From NCBI RefSeq assembly GCF_900096585.1, contig NZ_FMYH01000005.1, positions 124,001 through 188,000 on the forward strand: 64,000 nt of DNA, given 5' to 3'. The DNA comes from Sanguibacter gelidistatuariae (GTDB lineage Bacteria; Actinomycetota; Actinomycetes; Actinomycetales; Cellulomonadaceae). The notes beneath the pieces were generated by a model. The model saw nothing but the letters and a program-made list of their open reading frames with translations. It made no database searches and was not told where the DNA came from. A program made the position numbers and the translations under genes. This document shows, one piece after another, positions 32,835-40,869 of this stretch. The stretch's first letter is position 1. Each line of letters opens with the position of its first letter.

Positions 32835-32904
32835 GCCACCGCTCAGCTCGGCATGACCCAAGGGTCCGGCGCTTCGGCGTCGGGCCCGTCGTCGTGTGCG
32901 GGGG

Positions 32905-33906
32905 CTACCCGGACGTGCTCGCCCGGACGAGGATCGTGTGGTCGATCGTCGCGCGGCGCACGGGCGCGTCGGGGGCGTTCATCCGCTCGACGAGCATCCG
33001 CAGCGCCGTCTCGGCGAAGGCCCGCTTGTCGAAGGAGACCGTGGTCAGCGGGGGGATGGAGTGGCGGCCGTCGGCGACGTCGTCGAAGCCGGCCACGACG
33101 GTGTCTCGCGGCACGGTGTGCCCGAGCGACCAGAGCGCGCTGAGCGTGCCGAAGGCCAACGAGTCGGTGAAGCAGAAGAAGGCATCGGGCAGGTCGTGGG
33201 TGGCGAGGTAGCCACGCACGGCATCCGCGCCGCCGTCGGGCGACCAGCTGTCGCAGCGGACCTCGAGCTCGGGGTCCGCCGTGATGCCGGCGTCGTGCAG
33301 CCCCTGGTGGTACCCCTCCAGGCGCAGCCGCGCGGTGGACCGGATCACCTGGTCCGGTGAGCCGACGACGGCGATCCGGCGCCGGCCCAGGCTCAGCAGG
33401 TGCGCGGTCATGTCCCGGGCGGCGGCGACCGAGTCGACCCACACCTGGTCCACGCGGTCCTGCTCGACCTCGCCGATCAGCACGACCGGGGGGAGCGGAC
33501 CGGAGTCTGCGATGGCGCTCTCGGCCAGGTCCACCGGGTTGAGGACAAGACCGTCGACCAGGTGCGCCCGGGCGCGGGAGAGCAGGTTCCACTCACGCGT
33601 GGTCTGCGTCCCGGTCTCCTCGATCTGCACCGCCCAGCCCTGCTCGTGGGCCACCTCGACGAAGTTGTGGGCGAGTTCGGCGGAGTACGCGGTCGCGAGG
33701 TCCGGCAGGGCCAGGGCGATCACCCCGGAGCGGCCGTTGCGCAGGGCGCGGGCGCTGAGGTTGGGCACGTAGGCCAGCTCGTCGAGGGCCTTCTCGACGC
33801 GCGCGCGGGTCTCCGGGCGCACGAAGATGCCACCGTTGATCACGTTCGACACCGTCTTGGGTGAGACCCCGGCGTGCTGGGCGACATCTTTCACCGTGGC
33901 GCGCAT
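32905..33906 (-). CDS. LacI-family transcriptional regulator
   Basis: A 333-residue LacI/GalR regulator. HTH at the very N-terminus (ATVKDVAQHAGVSPKTVSNVING) with the hinge helix LSARALRNGRS, then a periplasmic-binding-protein-like sugar domain (VIALALPDLATAYSAELAH; GFDDVADGRHSIPPLTTVSFDK). ATG 33906; a longer in-frame start overlaps the divergent ychJ promoter. No sugar transport or catabolic genes are adjacent, so the regulon lies elsewhere. AATGG-CT-CCATT (33926-33937) just upstream may be its own operator. Confidence 0.92.
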   Translation of the reverse strand: MRATVKDVAQHAGVSPKTVSNVINGGIFVRPETRARVEKALDELAYVPNLSARALRNGRSGVIALALPDLATAYSAELAHNFVEVAHEQGWAVQIEETGTQTTREWNLLSRARAHLVDGLVLNPVDLAESAIADSGPLPPVVLIGEVEQDRVDQVWVDSVAAARDMTAHLLSLGRRRIAVVGSPDQVIRSTARLRLEGYHQGLHDAGITADPELEVRCDSWSPDGGADAVRGYLATHDLPDAFFCFTDSLAFGTLSALWSLGHTVPRDTVVAGFDDVADGRHSIPPLTTVSFDKRAFAETALRMLVERMNAPDAPVRRATIDHTILVRASTSG

Positions 33907-33980
33907 GGGCCTGCCTCTCGCTGAGAATGGCTCCATTATCCACGGGCCGGGGCGCCGCTCCGAGAGGCGAGAATGGAGGG

Positions 33981-34427
33981 GTGACCGCATCCACGCCCCT
34001 GCCCGCCTGCCCCTGCGGATCGGGCGCGACCTACGACGCCTGCTGCGGCGTCTTCCATCATGCCTTCCACGACCCCTCCGGCGAGCGGGGCGCAGGCGCG
34101 CCCACCGCGGAGGCGCTCATGCGCTCAAGGTTCGCCGCGTTCGCGCTCGGGCGCACCGACTACCTCCTGGGGACCTGGCACCCCTCGACCCGACCGGGGG
34201 ACCTCGAGCTCGACCCGGGGACGACATGGACCCGGCTGCGGATCCTGTCCCACACCGCCGGTGGGCCCGACGACGCGACGGGCACGGTGGCCTTCCGGGC
34301 GCACTTCACCCACGACGGCGACCGCGGCGCGCAGAGCGAGAACAGCCGATTTGTGCGGGACGAGGGTCGCTGGAGCTACCTCGACGGCGACGTCGTGCCG
34401 GGCATGTCTGTCCAGCGCACGGGCTAG
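33981..34427 (+). CDS. YchJ-family SEC-C motif protein
   Basis: A 148-residue UPF0225/YchJ protein. The N-terminal SEC-C zinc motif CPCGSGATYDACC is followed by TAEALMRSRFAAFALGRTDYLLGTWHPSTRP and FRAHFTHDG, both family hallmarks (an NTF2-like fold). GTG 33981. Likely a metal-binding accessory protein; role unknown. The stop lies 32 nt before the deaminase gene on the same strand. Confidence 0.87.
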   Translation: MTASTPLPACPCGSGATYDACCGVFHHAFHDPSGERGAGAPTAEALMRSRFAAFALGRTDYLLGTWHPSTRPGDLELDPGTTWTRLRILSHTAGGPDDATGTVAFRAHFTHDGDRGAQSENSRFVRDEGRWSYLDGDVVPGMSVQRTG

Positions 34428-34459
34428 ATTGGAGCCTTCCGATCGAAAGGTGTCTGACC

Positions 34460-35485
34460 GTGGCGCTGCCGTCTTCCCCCACCCGTGAGTTCATCGCCGG
34501 CCTGCCCAAGGCGGAGCTTCACCTGCACCTCGAGGGCACCCTCGAGCCCGACCTCAAGCTGACCCTCGCCCAGCGCAACGGGATCGAGATCCCGCAGTCG
34601 ACCGTCGAAGAGGTCGAGGCGAGCTACCAGTTCGACTCCCTCGCGAGCTTCCTCGCTGTGTACTACCCGGCGATGGACGTCCTGGTCACCGAGCAGGACT
34701 TCTACGACCTCGCTCACGCCTACCTGCTGCGCGCCGCAGCCGACGGTGTGCGTCACGTCGAGATGTTCTTCGACCCCCAGGCGCACACCGTGCGCGGGGT
34801 GCCCTTCGCCGACGTGGTGGGCGGCTACCACCGCGCGGCTGCCGAGGCGGCGGACTTCGGCGTCGACGCCGAGCTCATCCTGTGCTTCCTGCGCGATCAC
34901 TCCGCTGAGAGCGCGGCCGCGACCCTCGAGGCGTCCGCGCCCTTCAAGGACCTCATCCTCGGGGTGGGGCTGGACTCCGACGAGCGGGACAACCCGCCGG
35001 CGAAGTTCGCCGCGGTCTTCGCCCGTGCGCGCGAGCTCGGCTACCTGCTGACGATGCACTGCGACATCGACCAGGTCGGGAGCATCGAGAACATCCGTCA
35101 GGTGATCGAGGACATCGGCGTGGACCGGATCGACCACGGGACGAACATCGTGGAGAACCCCGAGCTCGTCGAGCTGGTCCGTGCCCGCGGGCTCGGCCTG
35201 ACCTGCTGCCCCGTCTCCAACAGCTTCGTCACCTCGGACATGAAGTCGACGGAGATCGTCGAGCTGCTGCGCGCCGGGGTCAAGGTGACCATCAACTCCG
35301 ACGACCCGGCGTACTTCGGTGGCTACGTCGCGGCGAACTACATGGCGCTCGCGGAGCACGCGGGCCTGTCCTCCGCGGAGGTCGTGACGCTCGCGAAGAA
35401 CTCCTTCGAGGCAAGCTGGATCACCGACGAGGACAAGGCGGCCTACCTCGAGGAGATCGACGCGTACGTCGCCGACTTCGTCTAG
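34460..35485 (+). CDS. Adenosine/adenine deaminase-family protein with altered active-site motif
   Basis: A 341-residue amidohydrolase of the adenosine deaminase family. Metal ligands visible: HLHLEGTL near residue 20 and INSDDPAYF near 275. The usual HAGE motif holding the catalytic Glu is replaced by MHCDIDQ (about 195-201), and the following block reads IDHGTNIVENPELV. The start is GTG 34460 with GAAAGG upstream. The change argues for a distinct subfamily; deamination of adenosine itself is not assured, and adenine or a modified purine are alternatives. A stem-loop follows the stop. Confidence 0.85.
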   Translation: MALPSSPTREFIAGLPKAELHLHLEGTLEPDLKLTLAQRNGIEIPQSTVEEVEASYQFDSLASFLAVYYPAMDVLVTEQDFYDLAHAYLLRAAADGVRHVEMFFDPQAHTVRGVPFADVVGGYHRAAAEAADFGVDAELILCFLRDHSAESAAATLEASAPFKDLILGVGLDSDERDNPPAKFAAVFARARELGYLLTMHCDIDQVGSIENIRQVIEDIGVDRIDHGTNIVENPELVELVRARGLGLTCCPVSNSFVTSDMKSTEIVELLRAGVKVTINSDDPAYFGGYVAANYMALAEHAGLSSAEVVTLAKNSFEASWITDEDKAAYLEEIDAYVADFV

Positions 35486-35494
35486 CAGTCGCGG

Positions 35495-35534
35495 GCGGTG
35501 ACGTGCGTGCCACCATGGGATCGCACGTCACCGC
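35495..35534 (+). terminator. Stem-loop after the deaminase gene
   Basis: Perfect 13-bp inverted repeat GCGGTGACGTGCG (35495-35507) and CGCACGTCACCGC (35522-35534) with a 14-nt loop, starting 10 nt after the stop codon. No T-run. It probably terminates the ychJ-deaminase transcript and lies ahead of the DUF1304 gene. Confidence 0.7.
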
Positions 35535-35564
35535 CTGTGAACGCCAACTCCCGAGAGGCCCATC

Positions 35565-35969
35565 ATGGTCGAGACCGTTCCCGTCGTCGCCGCCGTCTTT
35601 GCGGTCCTCGCGGGGCTGATCCACGTCTACATCTTTGTCATGGAGAGCCTGACCTGGACCTCGGCCCGGACCCGGGCGACCTTCGGCGTCGGATCCGAGG
35701 CAGAGGCCCTGGCCACCCGGGAGCTGGCCTACAACCAGGGCTGGTACAACCTGTTCCTGGCGGCCGGAGCGATCGGCGGCGCGGTCGTCGGCCTCGTCGC
35801 GAGCGGTCCGACGCAGACCGCGGGCGCCGCGATCATGGTCTTCTCGACCGCCTGCATGGCGGCCGCGGCCCTCGTGCTCATCACTCGGAACTCGGCCATG
35901 GCACGGGCCGCGGCGGTCCAGGGAGTCCTGCCGTTGCTCGCGGTCGTGACGGCGCTGCTGCTGGGCTGA
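35565..35969 (+). CDS. DUF1304 membrane protein
   Basis: A 134-residue protein with four membrane segments. LAGLIHVYIFVMESLTW and ATRELAYNQGWYNLFLAAG are the DUF1304 signatures (conserved His and NQGxYN). ATG 35565 with GAGAGGCCC upstream. Function unknown. Convergent with the hydrolase gene. Confidence 0.87.
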   Translation: MVETVPVVAAVFAVLAGLIHVYIFVMESLTWTSARTRATFGVGSEAEALATRELAYNQGWYNLFLAAGAIGGAVVGLVASGPTQTAGAAIMVFSTACMAAAALVLITRNSAMARAAAVQGVLPLLAVVTALLLG

Positions 35970-35975
35970 GGCGGG

Positions 35976-36602
35976 TCAGCCCGGTAGGTGGGCGCGCAGG
36001 AACGCGGCCACATCCTCGATCTCCTCGCTGGTGATGCCGTGCCCCAGGCCCGGGTAGACGACCTCCGTGGTCGTGGTGTGCCGGGGGAGCCAGTCGCTCG
36101 TGCGGGCGAAGGTGGCCTCGGAGATGATCTGGTCGCGGTCGCCGCGGCCGAAGAAGACCGGTGGGGCGATCGCCGCGAGCGCGTCGTCGCCGGCGACGAC
36201 GTCATCCGCGGTGAACCCGGAGAGCACCACGCCTGCGAAGAACCGCTCGGGGCGGCTGCGCAGGAGGTGGGTGACCATGAGGCCGCCCTGGGAGAAACCG
36301 AGCAGGGCGACCGGGGTCGAGGCCGGGACGGCGTCGTCGAGCCAGGCGAGGATCGCGTCGGCGGCGTCCTGGGTCGCGGCCGGGTCGGGCCGGCCGGGGT
36401 CGGCGATCGGCACCCAGGCGTAGCCCATGCCGGCGGGCAGCGGCGCCCGGACGGAGACGGTGGCTAGCTCCGCGGGCAGGTGCGGCGTGAGGCCCAGCAG
36501 GTCGGACTCGTGCGAGCCGTAGCCGTGCATGAGGAGCAGCAGGGGAGTCTCGGATCGGGGATCGCCGGACCAGATGGCGGCGTCTGCGGAGAGTGTGGTC
36601 AT
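35976..36602 (-). CDS. Alpha/beta hydrolase (carboxylesterase/phospholipase type)
   Basis: A 208-residue cytosolic esterase-like hydrolase. LLLLMHGYGSHESDLLGL is the oxyanion strand, GFSQGGLM the nucleophile elbow (Ser), GRGDRDQII carries the catalytic Asp, and GLGHGI the His. Length and motifs match the YpfH/acyl-protein thioesterase-like group. ATG 36602. Substrate unknown. Confidence 0.87.
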   Translation of the reverse strand: MTTLSADAAIWSGDPRSETPLLLLMHGYGSHESDLLGLTPHLPAELATVSVRAPLPAGMGYAWVPIADPGRPDPAATQDAADAILAWLDDAVPASTPVALLGFSQGGLMVTHLLRSRPERFFAGVVLSGFTADDVVAGDDALAAIAPPVFFGRGDRDQIISEATFARTSDWLPRHTTTTEVVYPGLGHGITSEEIEDVAAFLRAHLPG

Positions 36603-36623
36603 CCCAGAACCTTACGATGCGGC

Positions 36624-37070
36624 TCAGACCTCGGCCGACGCGGTGATGAGCGCGAGGAGGGCCTGGGCATAGGCGTTCGCGGGCTCGGCGTCCGTGAACT
36701 CCCGGGGTGTGTCGCCGAGGAGGATCTCGACGGTGTATCGCCACTCCTCGCGAGCCCAGGCGTCGGCCGGACGGCCGGAGTCGAGCCTGCGCAGCGCGCG
36801 GAAGGTGCCCGAGAGGAGGGCGCGCAGCTGTTCCTCTGACGGCAGCCACAGCGTCTGGTCGATGCTGACCGAGTCGAGCGCCCACTCGGTTGTGCCGTTG
36901 AACCGCAGGATCGTCTCGTCGGGGTAGGTGTGCACCTCGATCGTCAGCTCGCTGACTGTGAAGACCGCGGCCTCGAGCTCTTCGGCCTGGATGGAGAACT
37001 GGTCCCCGGCTGCCGGGTGCCAGAGGAGCCCGGAGAGGGCAAGTGAGCGTGCAAGGTCGTGGGAGATCAT
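36624..37070 (-). CDS. Conserved hypothetical protein
   Basis: A 148-residue soluble protein, MISHDLARSLALSGLLWHPAAGDQF at the start and FNGTTEWALDSVSIDQTLWLPSEEQLRALL in the middle; tryptophan-rich. Similar actinobacterial proteins are known as hypotheticals. It has no pilus or ParA-type motif, so a CpaE label sometimes seen for such proteins would be unsupported. ATG 37070. Divergent from padR. Confidence 0.65.
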   Translation of the reverse strand: MISHDLARSLALSGLLWHPAAGDQFSIQAEELEAAVFTVSELTIEVHTYPDETILRFNGTTEWALDSVSIDQTLWLPSEEQLRALLSGTFRALRRLDSGRPADAWAREEWRYTVEILLGDTPREFTDAEPANAYAQALLALITASAEV

Positions 37071-37132
37071 CACACCAGTGTCGGGGGATGGTGGTCTGTG
37101 CGCATGTGGGGGCATCCGCGGCGGCCGGTAGA

Positions 37133-37165
37133 TAGACAGCCTGTCTAGTTAGACGTACTATCTAG
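37133..37165 (+). promoter_or_regulatory. PadR operators overlapping a leaderless promoter
   Basis: TAGACAGCCTGTCTA (37133-37147) is a perfect palindrome. Overlapping it, CTAGTTAG (37145-37152) and CTATCTAG (37158-37165) form a second repeat (7 of 8 pairs). The -10 box TACTAT (37156-37161) is inside the second site and lies 6 nt before the padR ATG. The arrangement predicts tight autorepression. Confidence 0.65.
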
Positions 37166-37167
37166 TC

Positions 37168-37554
37168 ATGACTGAACACGGCGTGAGCGAACAGGTCTGG
37201 CCGGGTGAGTGGCTGCGCGGGGTGCTGGGAGTCTGCGTGCTCGGCATCCTCGAGGCGGGACCGACCTACGGCTACGCGATCGCCGCGGCGCTCGCCGACG
37301 GGGGGCTCGGAACCATCAAAGGTGGGACGCTCTACCCCTTGCTCGGACGGTTCGAGGAGGCGGGGCTGGTCACCGTCGAGTGGAGGGCCGGCGACGGGGG
37401 ACCGGGGCGCAAGTACTTCGCGCTCACCCCCGCCGGGGTGGCAGAGCTCGCCCGGCAGTCCGCCCAGTGGCACGCGTTCACTGCCATCACGCGATCCTTC
37501 GTCGAAAGCCACAGCGTCACATCCCACACCAACCCAGAAGAGAGCCCCTCATGA
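37168..37554 (+). CDS. PadR-family transcriptional regulator
   Basis: A 128-residue PadR regulator: LGVCVLGILEAGPTYGYAIAAALADGGLGTIKGGTLYPLLGRFEEAGLVTVEW is the winged helix, and GPGRKYFALTPAGVAEL the wing. ATG 37168. Its stop overlaps the ATG of the membrane gene (ATGA), the usual padR-target operon layout. Probably represses the operon through the sites just upstream. Confidence 0.9.
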   Translation: MTEHGVSEQVWPGEWLRGVLGVCVLGILEAGPTYGYAIAAALADGGLGTIKGGTLYPLLGRFEEAGLVTVEWRAGDGGPGRKYFALTPAGVAELARQSAQWHAFTAITRSFVESHSVTSHTNPEESPS

Positions 37555-38270
37555 CCACATCCAGCCTGACGAAGAAGTGGCGGGACGCCTTCGTCATCGA
37601 GCTGCGCCTGCGGGGCGCGGACGGCAAGCAGATCGGCGACGAGCTGGCCCAGGTGGAGTCCCACTGTCTTGATGCGGGCGTCCTGGTCGACGAGGCGTTC
37701 GGTGAGCCGGTCGCCTACGCGAGGTCGGTCGTCATCTCGCGGGGCGGTGAGTCGGGGATGCTGAACGCGCGATACGTCCGGTGGCTGGTTCTGCGGACTC
37801 TCGCGCAGGTGGTCGGACTCATGTCCCTCCTCAATGTCGTCCCGGCCGTGCGGAAGAGCGGCGAGGTGACGTTCACCGGGGTGGATGTCGTCCTGGTGCT
37901 CGTGCTCACCGTGCTCGTCGTCGTGCTCGTGGCCAGGAGCGAAGCGGTGCTGCGCTTCGTCGCGCAGGGCTCGGTCCTCACGGTGGGTTTCTCGTTCGCC
38001 GTGCTCACCGGGCTCCTGGTTCTCGTCGGACTGATCCCCTCGGTGTTCAGCGTCACTGTTCCCACGCTTCCGGCGGCGCTGATCGGCGCCGCACTGCTCG
38101 TGCTGCCCTCGCTGGTCCGATGGCCCCCCGGGGTCGATGACGACGCCATCGTCGAGCCGCTGGCCGAGGATCAGCCGCCGCCCTCGCGGAGGGGGTCGGC
38201 TGCCGCGCTGCAGTGGTTCGTCCCGGCGGTCGGAGTCGTTCTGTGCGCGGTCCGGTGGCTTGTGCCGTAG
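37551..38270 (+). CDS. Membrane protein coupled to PadR
   Basis: A 239-residue protein: a soluble N-terminal part (KKWRDAFVIELRLRGADGKQIGDELAQVESHCLDAG, reminiscent of DUF1700/DUF1048-type domains) and about five hydrophobic segments. The acidic cytosolic patch VDDDAIVEPLAEDQ lies before the last segment. ATG 37551. The target of PadR; such pairs often respond to membrane stress, but the function is unknown. Confidence 0.78.
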   Translation: MTTSSLTKKWRDAFVIELRLRGADGKQIGDELAQVESHCLDAGVLVDEAFGEPVAYARSVVISRGGESGMLNARYVRWLVLRTLAQVVGLMSLLNVVPAVRKSGEVTFTGVDVVLVLVLTVLVVVLVARSEAVLRFVAQGSVLTVGFSFAVLTGLLVLVGLIPSVFSVTVPTLPAALIGAALLVLPSLVRWPPGVDDDAIVEPLAEDQPPPSRRGSAAALQWFVPAVGVVLCAVRWLVP

Positions 38271-38342
38271 TGACGCGGCGGCTTGCTTCCCGCACCCCTT
38301 GCCGCCACCGTGACAACCGCGGAAAATGGTAGGTTGCAGGCA

Positions 38343-39023
38343 GTGGCGACCTCGACTGGCGACCTGAAGGGACGATCTACGGTGAGTGACTGCGGTTACG
38401 GTGACTTCGAGTTCGAACGGCGCTTCTTCGTCGATCAGCTCCCCCCGGCCGCGCTCACCGAGCCCGACCCGATGCTCATCATCCAGAGCTACTACCTCGC
38501 TGCCCAGGGATACGCCATGCGCCTGCGCGTGCAGTCGAGCACGGTGCTGCTGCCCCTGGACGGGACCGAGGACGACCTGGCGATCATGTCCGACTACGCC
38601 TCGGAGTTCGAGTTCTGCGCCGTGACGATCAAGGGCCCCATGAACGGCGGCACCCGCTACGAGGCCGAGCGCGAGATCGACGTCAGCGTCGGCCTCGACA
38701 TGATCCGCCTCGGCGGGGCGCGCATCATCAAGAACCGCTACGCGATGTGGCTCGACGGCGACGGCTGGGTCGTCGACGTCTTCGGCGGGAGCAACCGGCC
38801 GCTGATCATCGCCGAGTGCGAGCGCGGTGGCCCGGTGACGGACCTGACGATCCCCAACTTCTGCGTGACCGAGGTGACCGAGGACCGCCGGTTCTCCAAC
38901 GAGTCCCTCTCCCAGAACCCCTACGGCACCTGGGCCGCGGACTATGCGACCGAACTCGCGGTGCAGGGGCCCCGCTTCCTTCAGGGCTTCGGGCACAACA
39001 CGATGGGTACCGAGGCTCCCTAG
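38343..39023 (+). CDS. CYTH-domain (triphosphate tunnel) protein
   Basis: About 226 residues of the CYTH superfamily. FEFERRFFV corresponds to the family's ExExK signature region (the last Lys replaced by Arg in ERR), YAMRLRVQSS, VTIKGPMNGGTRYEAERE, IIKNRYAMWLDGDGWVVDVFGG and IIAECERGG supply tunnel strands. Members are inorganic triphosphatases, thiamine triphosphatases or class IV cyclases. GTG 38343 is chosen because TAGGTT lies 7 nt upstream; GTG 38382 is an alternative. Substrate not assigned. Confidence 0.82.
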   Translation: MATSTGDLKGRSTVSDCGYGDFEFERRFFVDQLPPAALTEPDPMLIIQSYYLAAQGYAMRLRVQSSTVLLPLDGTEDDLAIMSDYASEFEFCAVTIKGPMNGGTRYEAEREIDVSVGLDMIRLGGARIIKNRYAMWLDGDGWVVDVFGGSNRPLIIAECERGGPVTDLTIPNFCVTEVTEDRRFSNESLSQNPYGTWAADYATELAVQGPRFLQGFGHNTMGTEAP

Positions 39024-39057
39024 CCGGTCGGCTGTGCCGCGTACCCGACCGGCTGGG

Positions 39058-39660
39058 CTAGCGAGAGCGCAGCGCCTTGGTCAGCGGCCCGGACAGGAAC
39101 AGCAGGAAGAGCCAGAACATCCCGACGTCCGGGACGACGATGCTGAGCACGAGGGCGACAAGCAGCACCGCGATCGCGATGCCCGCGCCCCGGGCGTCGA
39201 TCTGGCCGCGCACCTCCGGTCGCTGGAGATCCGGGCTGCGGACGGCGAGCACCTCGATGAGGGCCAGACTGGCGGTCGTCACGATCATCGTCCCGATGTA
39301 GAGGGCGTTCACGGCCGGGTCGTCGGTGCCGACGTCAGCGAGCAGCTGCGTGGTGAACGGGATGAAGACGATGCTCGCCAACCAGAGGAAGTTGATCCGC
39401 AGCATCGTCGGCGAGTAGTCCCGCAGGTGCTCGAACACCCGGTGGTGACCCGTCCAGAAGTTCGCGATGACGACGAAACTGATCGCAAAGGCGAGGAAGG
39501 TTCCCTGCCCGTCGTCGAGCAGTTCGCGGACAGAGCGGTCCTTGCCGTCTGCGACGAGGTCGACGAGCGGCAGGACGAGCAGGGTGATGGCGATGGCGAC
39601 CGACGCGTCGGTGAAGTTCACGAGCCGGTCAAGACCGCGGGGCGTGCGAGATTTCGCCAT
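39058..39660 (-). CDS. TMEM175-family potassium channel-like protein
   Basis: A 200-residue membrane protein with six helices. The first contains LVNFTDASVAIAITLLVLPLVD, corresponding to the FSD motif of TMEM175/DUF1211 channels (here F-T-D). Bacterial members form leak potassium channels. ATG 39660 with GGGAGG upstream; an earlier GTG at 39681 is possible. Single gene. Confidence 0.87.
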   Translation of the reverse strand: MAKSRTPRGLDRLVNFTDASVAIAITLLVLPLVDLVADGKDRSVRELLDDGQGTFLAFAISFVVIANFWTGHHRVFEHLRDYSPTMLRINFLWLASIVFIPFTTQLLADVGTDDPAVNALYIGTMIVTTASLALIEVLAVRSPDLQRPEVRGQIDARGAGIAIAVLLVALVLSIVVPDVGMFWLFLLFLSGPLTKALRSR

Positions 39661-39720
39661 GGCGCCTCCCTGGTTCCCCACTCTAGGGAGTGGCGCCAGG
39701 TCGGGCGCGGGGAGGTGGCG

Positions 39721-40242
39721 CTATGGGCGCGGGGTCAGCGGCCGTCCACCCTCGGAGTCGAGGTGCGCCGACATCCGGACGAGGAAGTCTGCGACGTCGC
39801 GACGTGAGGGCTCCGGGACGCCCGCGGCGATCTCGCGCATGGCCGCGTGCATGCGTTCGAGGCGGTCCCGGATCTCGTTGTGGGCGTGGTCGGTCGCGGT
39901 GATGACGAGGGCGCGCCGGTCCGTGGGGTGCGGGTGGCGCTCCAGGTGCCCAGAGGCGGTGAGCCGGTCGAGCAGCTTGGTCGTCGAGGCGGTCGAGATG
40001 GCCAGCGCGGCGCTCAGGTCGCGTGGAGTGACGAGCTGGTGGCTCGACTCGGCCGCGATGACGATCTGCAGCGCCTGCATGTCTGACTCGTTCATGTCCA
40101 TGTCGGCGCTCATCCTGCGGCGCATGTCCTGGTCGCTGCGCCGGAACTTCCTCACCGCGTGCAGGATCGCGACGACCGGGTCATGGTCGTCATACCAGTA
40201 GCCATGCTGCTCGCCCGTTGCTGAGGTCTCATCCACAGCCAT
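39721..40242 (-). CDS. MarR-family regulator, probable CrtR-like carotenoid repressor
   Basis: A 173-residue winged-helix MarR protein. LQIVIAAESSHQLVTPRDLSAALAISTASTTKLLDRLTASGHLERHPHPTDRRALVITAT covers HTH and wing. It is divergent from the whole idi-crt operon with a 75-bp AT-rich gap. In Corynebacterium glutamicum the MarR protein CrtR, beside crtE, represses the crt operon and is released by geranylgeranyl diphosphate. The same role is inferred here. ATG 40242 is annotated, but TAGCAT lies directly before it and 6 nt before GTG 40236, so a leaderless start there is plausible. Confidence 0.85.
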   Translation of the reverse strand: MAVDETSATGEQHGYWYDDHDPVVAILHAVRKFRRSDQDMRRRMSADMDMNESDMQALQIVIAAESSHQLVTPRDLSAALAISTASTTKLLDRLTASGHLERHPHPTDRRALVITATDHAHNEIRDRLERMHAAMREIAAGVPEPSRRDVADFLVRMSAHLDSEGGRPLTPRP

Positions 40243-40317
40243 ATGCTACCTTGACTATTAACTAGCCAAACTAGCAATCTTGCGGTGAGTGTTCACCCGG
40301 CCACCAGGAGGTCCTCG
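40243..40317. promoter_or_regulatory. Divergent marR/idi-crt control region
   Basis: Strikingly AT-rich. TTGACT (40251-40256) is a plus-strand -35 candidate; ACTAG occurs twice (40261-40265 and 40270-40274), and CTATTAACTAG (40255-40265) is an imperfect palindrome. Minus-strand TAGCAT (40243-40248) is the marR -10. The repeats are the likely MarR binding sites. The idi ribosome binding site CAGGAGG precedes ATG 40318. Confidence 0.55.
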
Positions 40318-40869
40318 ATGCCACCCATCTCCGACCCTGACCACGTCGTGCTCCTCGACGACGACGGGGCTCCGATCGGCACGGCTCCGCGCGGGACCGT
40401 GCACTCCACATCCACCCCGCTGCACCTCGCCTTCTCCTGCTACCTGCTCCGCGGGCACGGAGAGGTCCTCGTCACCCGCCGCGCGCTCACCAAGCGCACC
40501 TGGCCGGGAGTCTGGACCAACTCCTTCTGCGGTCACCCCCGCAGCGGGGAGTCCCTGCCCGACGCCGTTGCGCGGCACGCGCGCCACGAGCTCGGTCTCG
40601 CGGTCGGCGAGCTTGAGATCGCCCTGCCGGACTTCCGCTACCGAGCGGTCGACGCCTCCGGCATCGTGGAGAACGAGATCTGCCCGGTGCTTCTCGCCAC
40701 GACGGACGAGGACCCGGTGCCCAACCCCGATGAGGTCATGGACCTGGCCTGGGTCGACATGGAGGACCTCGGACGCTCGATCACCGCGACGCCGTGGGCC
40801 TTCAGCCCGTGGATGGTCCTCCAGCTCGAGCAGCTCGGCCGGATCGACCTCACGAGGCGTCCGTCATGA
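40318..40869 (+). CDS. idi: Isopentenyl-diphosphate delta-isomerase, type I
   Basis: A 183-residue Nudix-fold isomerase interconverting IPP and DMAPP, the precursors for the carotenoid operon. Catalytic Cys71 is in TNSFCGHP; ARHELG follows at about 88-93, and a further conserved Glu in GIVENEICPV. ATG 40318 is supported by AGGAGG 7 nt upstream; a GTG at 40285 is not. Its stop overlaps the crtE ATG. First gene of the seven-gene crt operon. Confidence 0.94.
   Translation: MPPISDPDHVVLLDDDGAPIGTAPRGTVHSTSTPLHLAFSCYLLRGHGEVLVTRRALTKRTWPGVWTNSFCGHPRSGESLPDAVARHARHELGLAVGELEIALPDFRYRAVDASGIVENEICPVLLATTDEDPVPNPDEVMDLAWVDMEDLGRSITATPWAFSPWMVLQLEQLGRIDLTRRPS

Noticed and set aside
36624-37070. Pilus assembly protein CpaE
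   Set aside because: No ParA/MinD Walker motif, only 148 residues, and no pilus genes nearby; kept as hypothetical.
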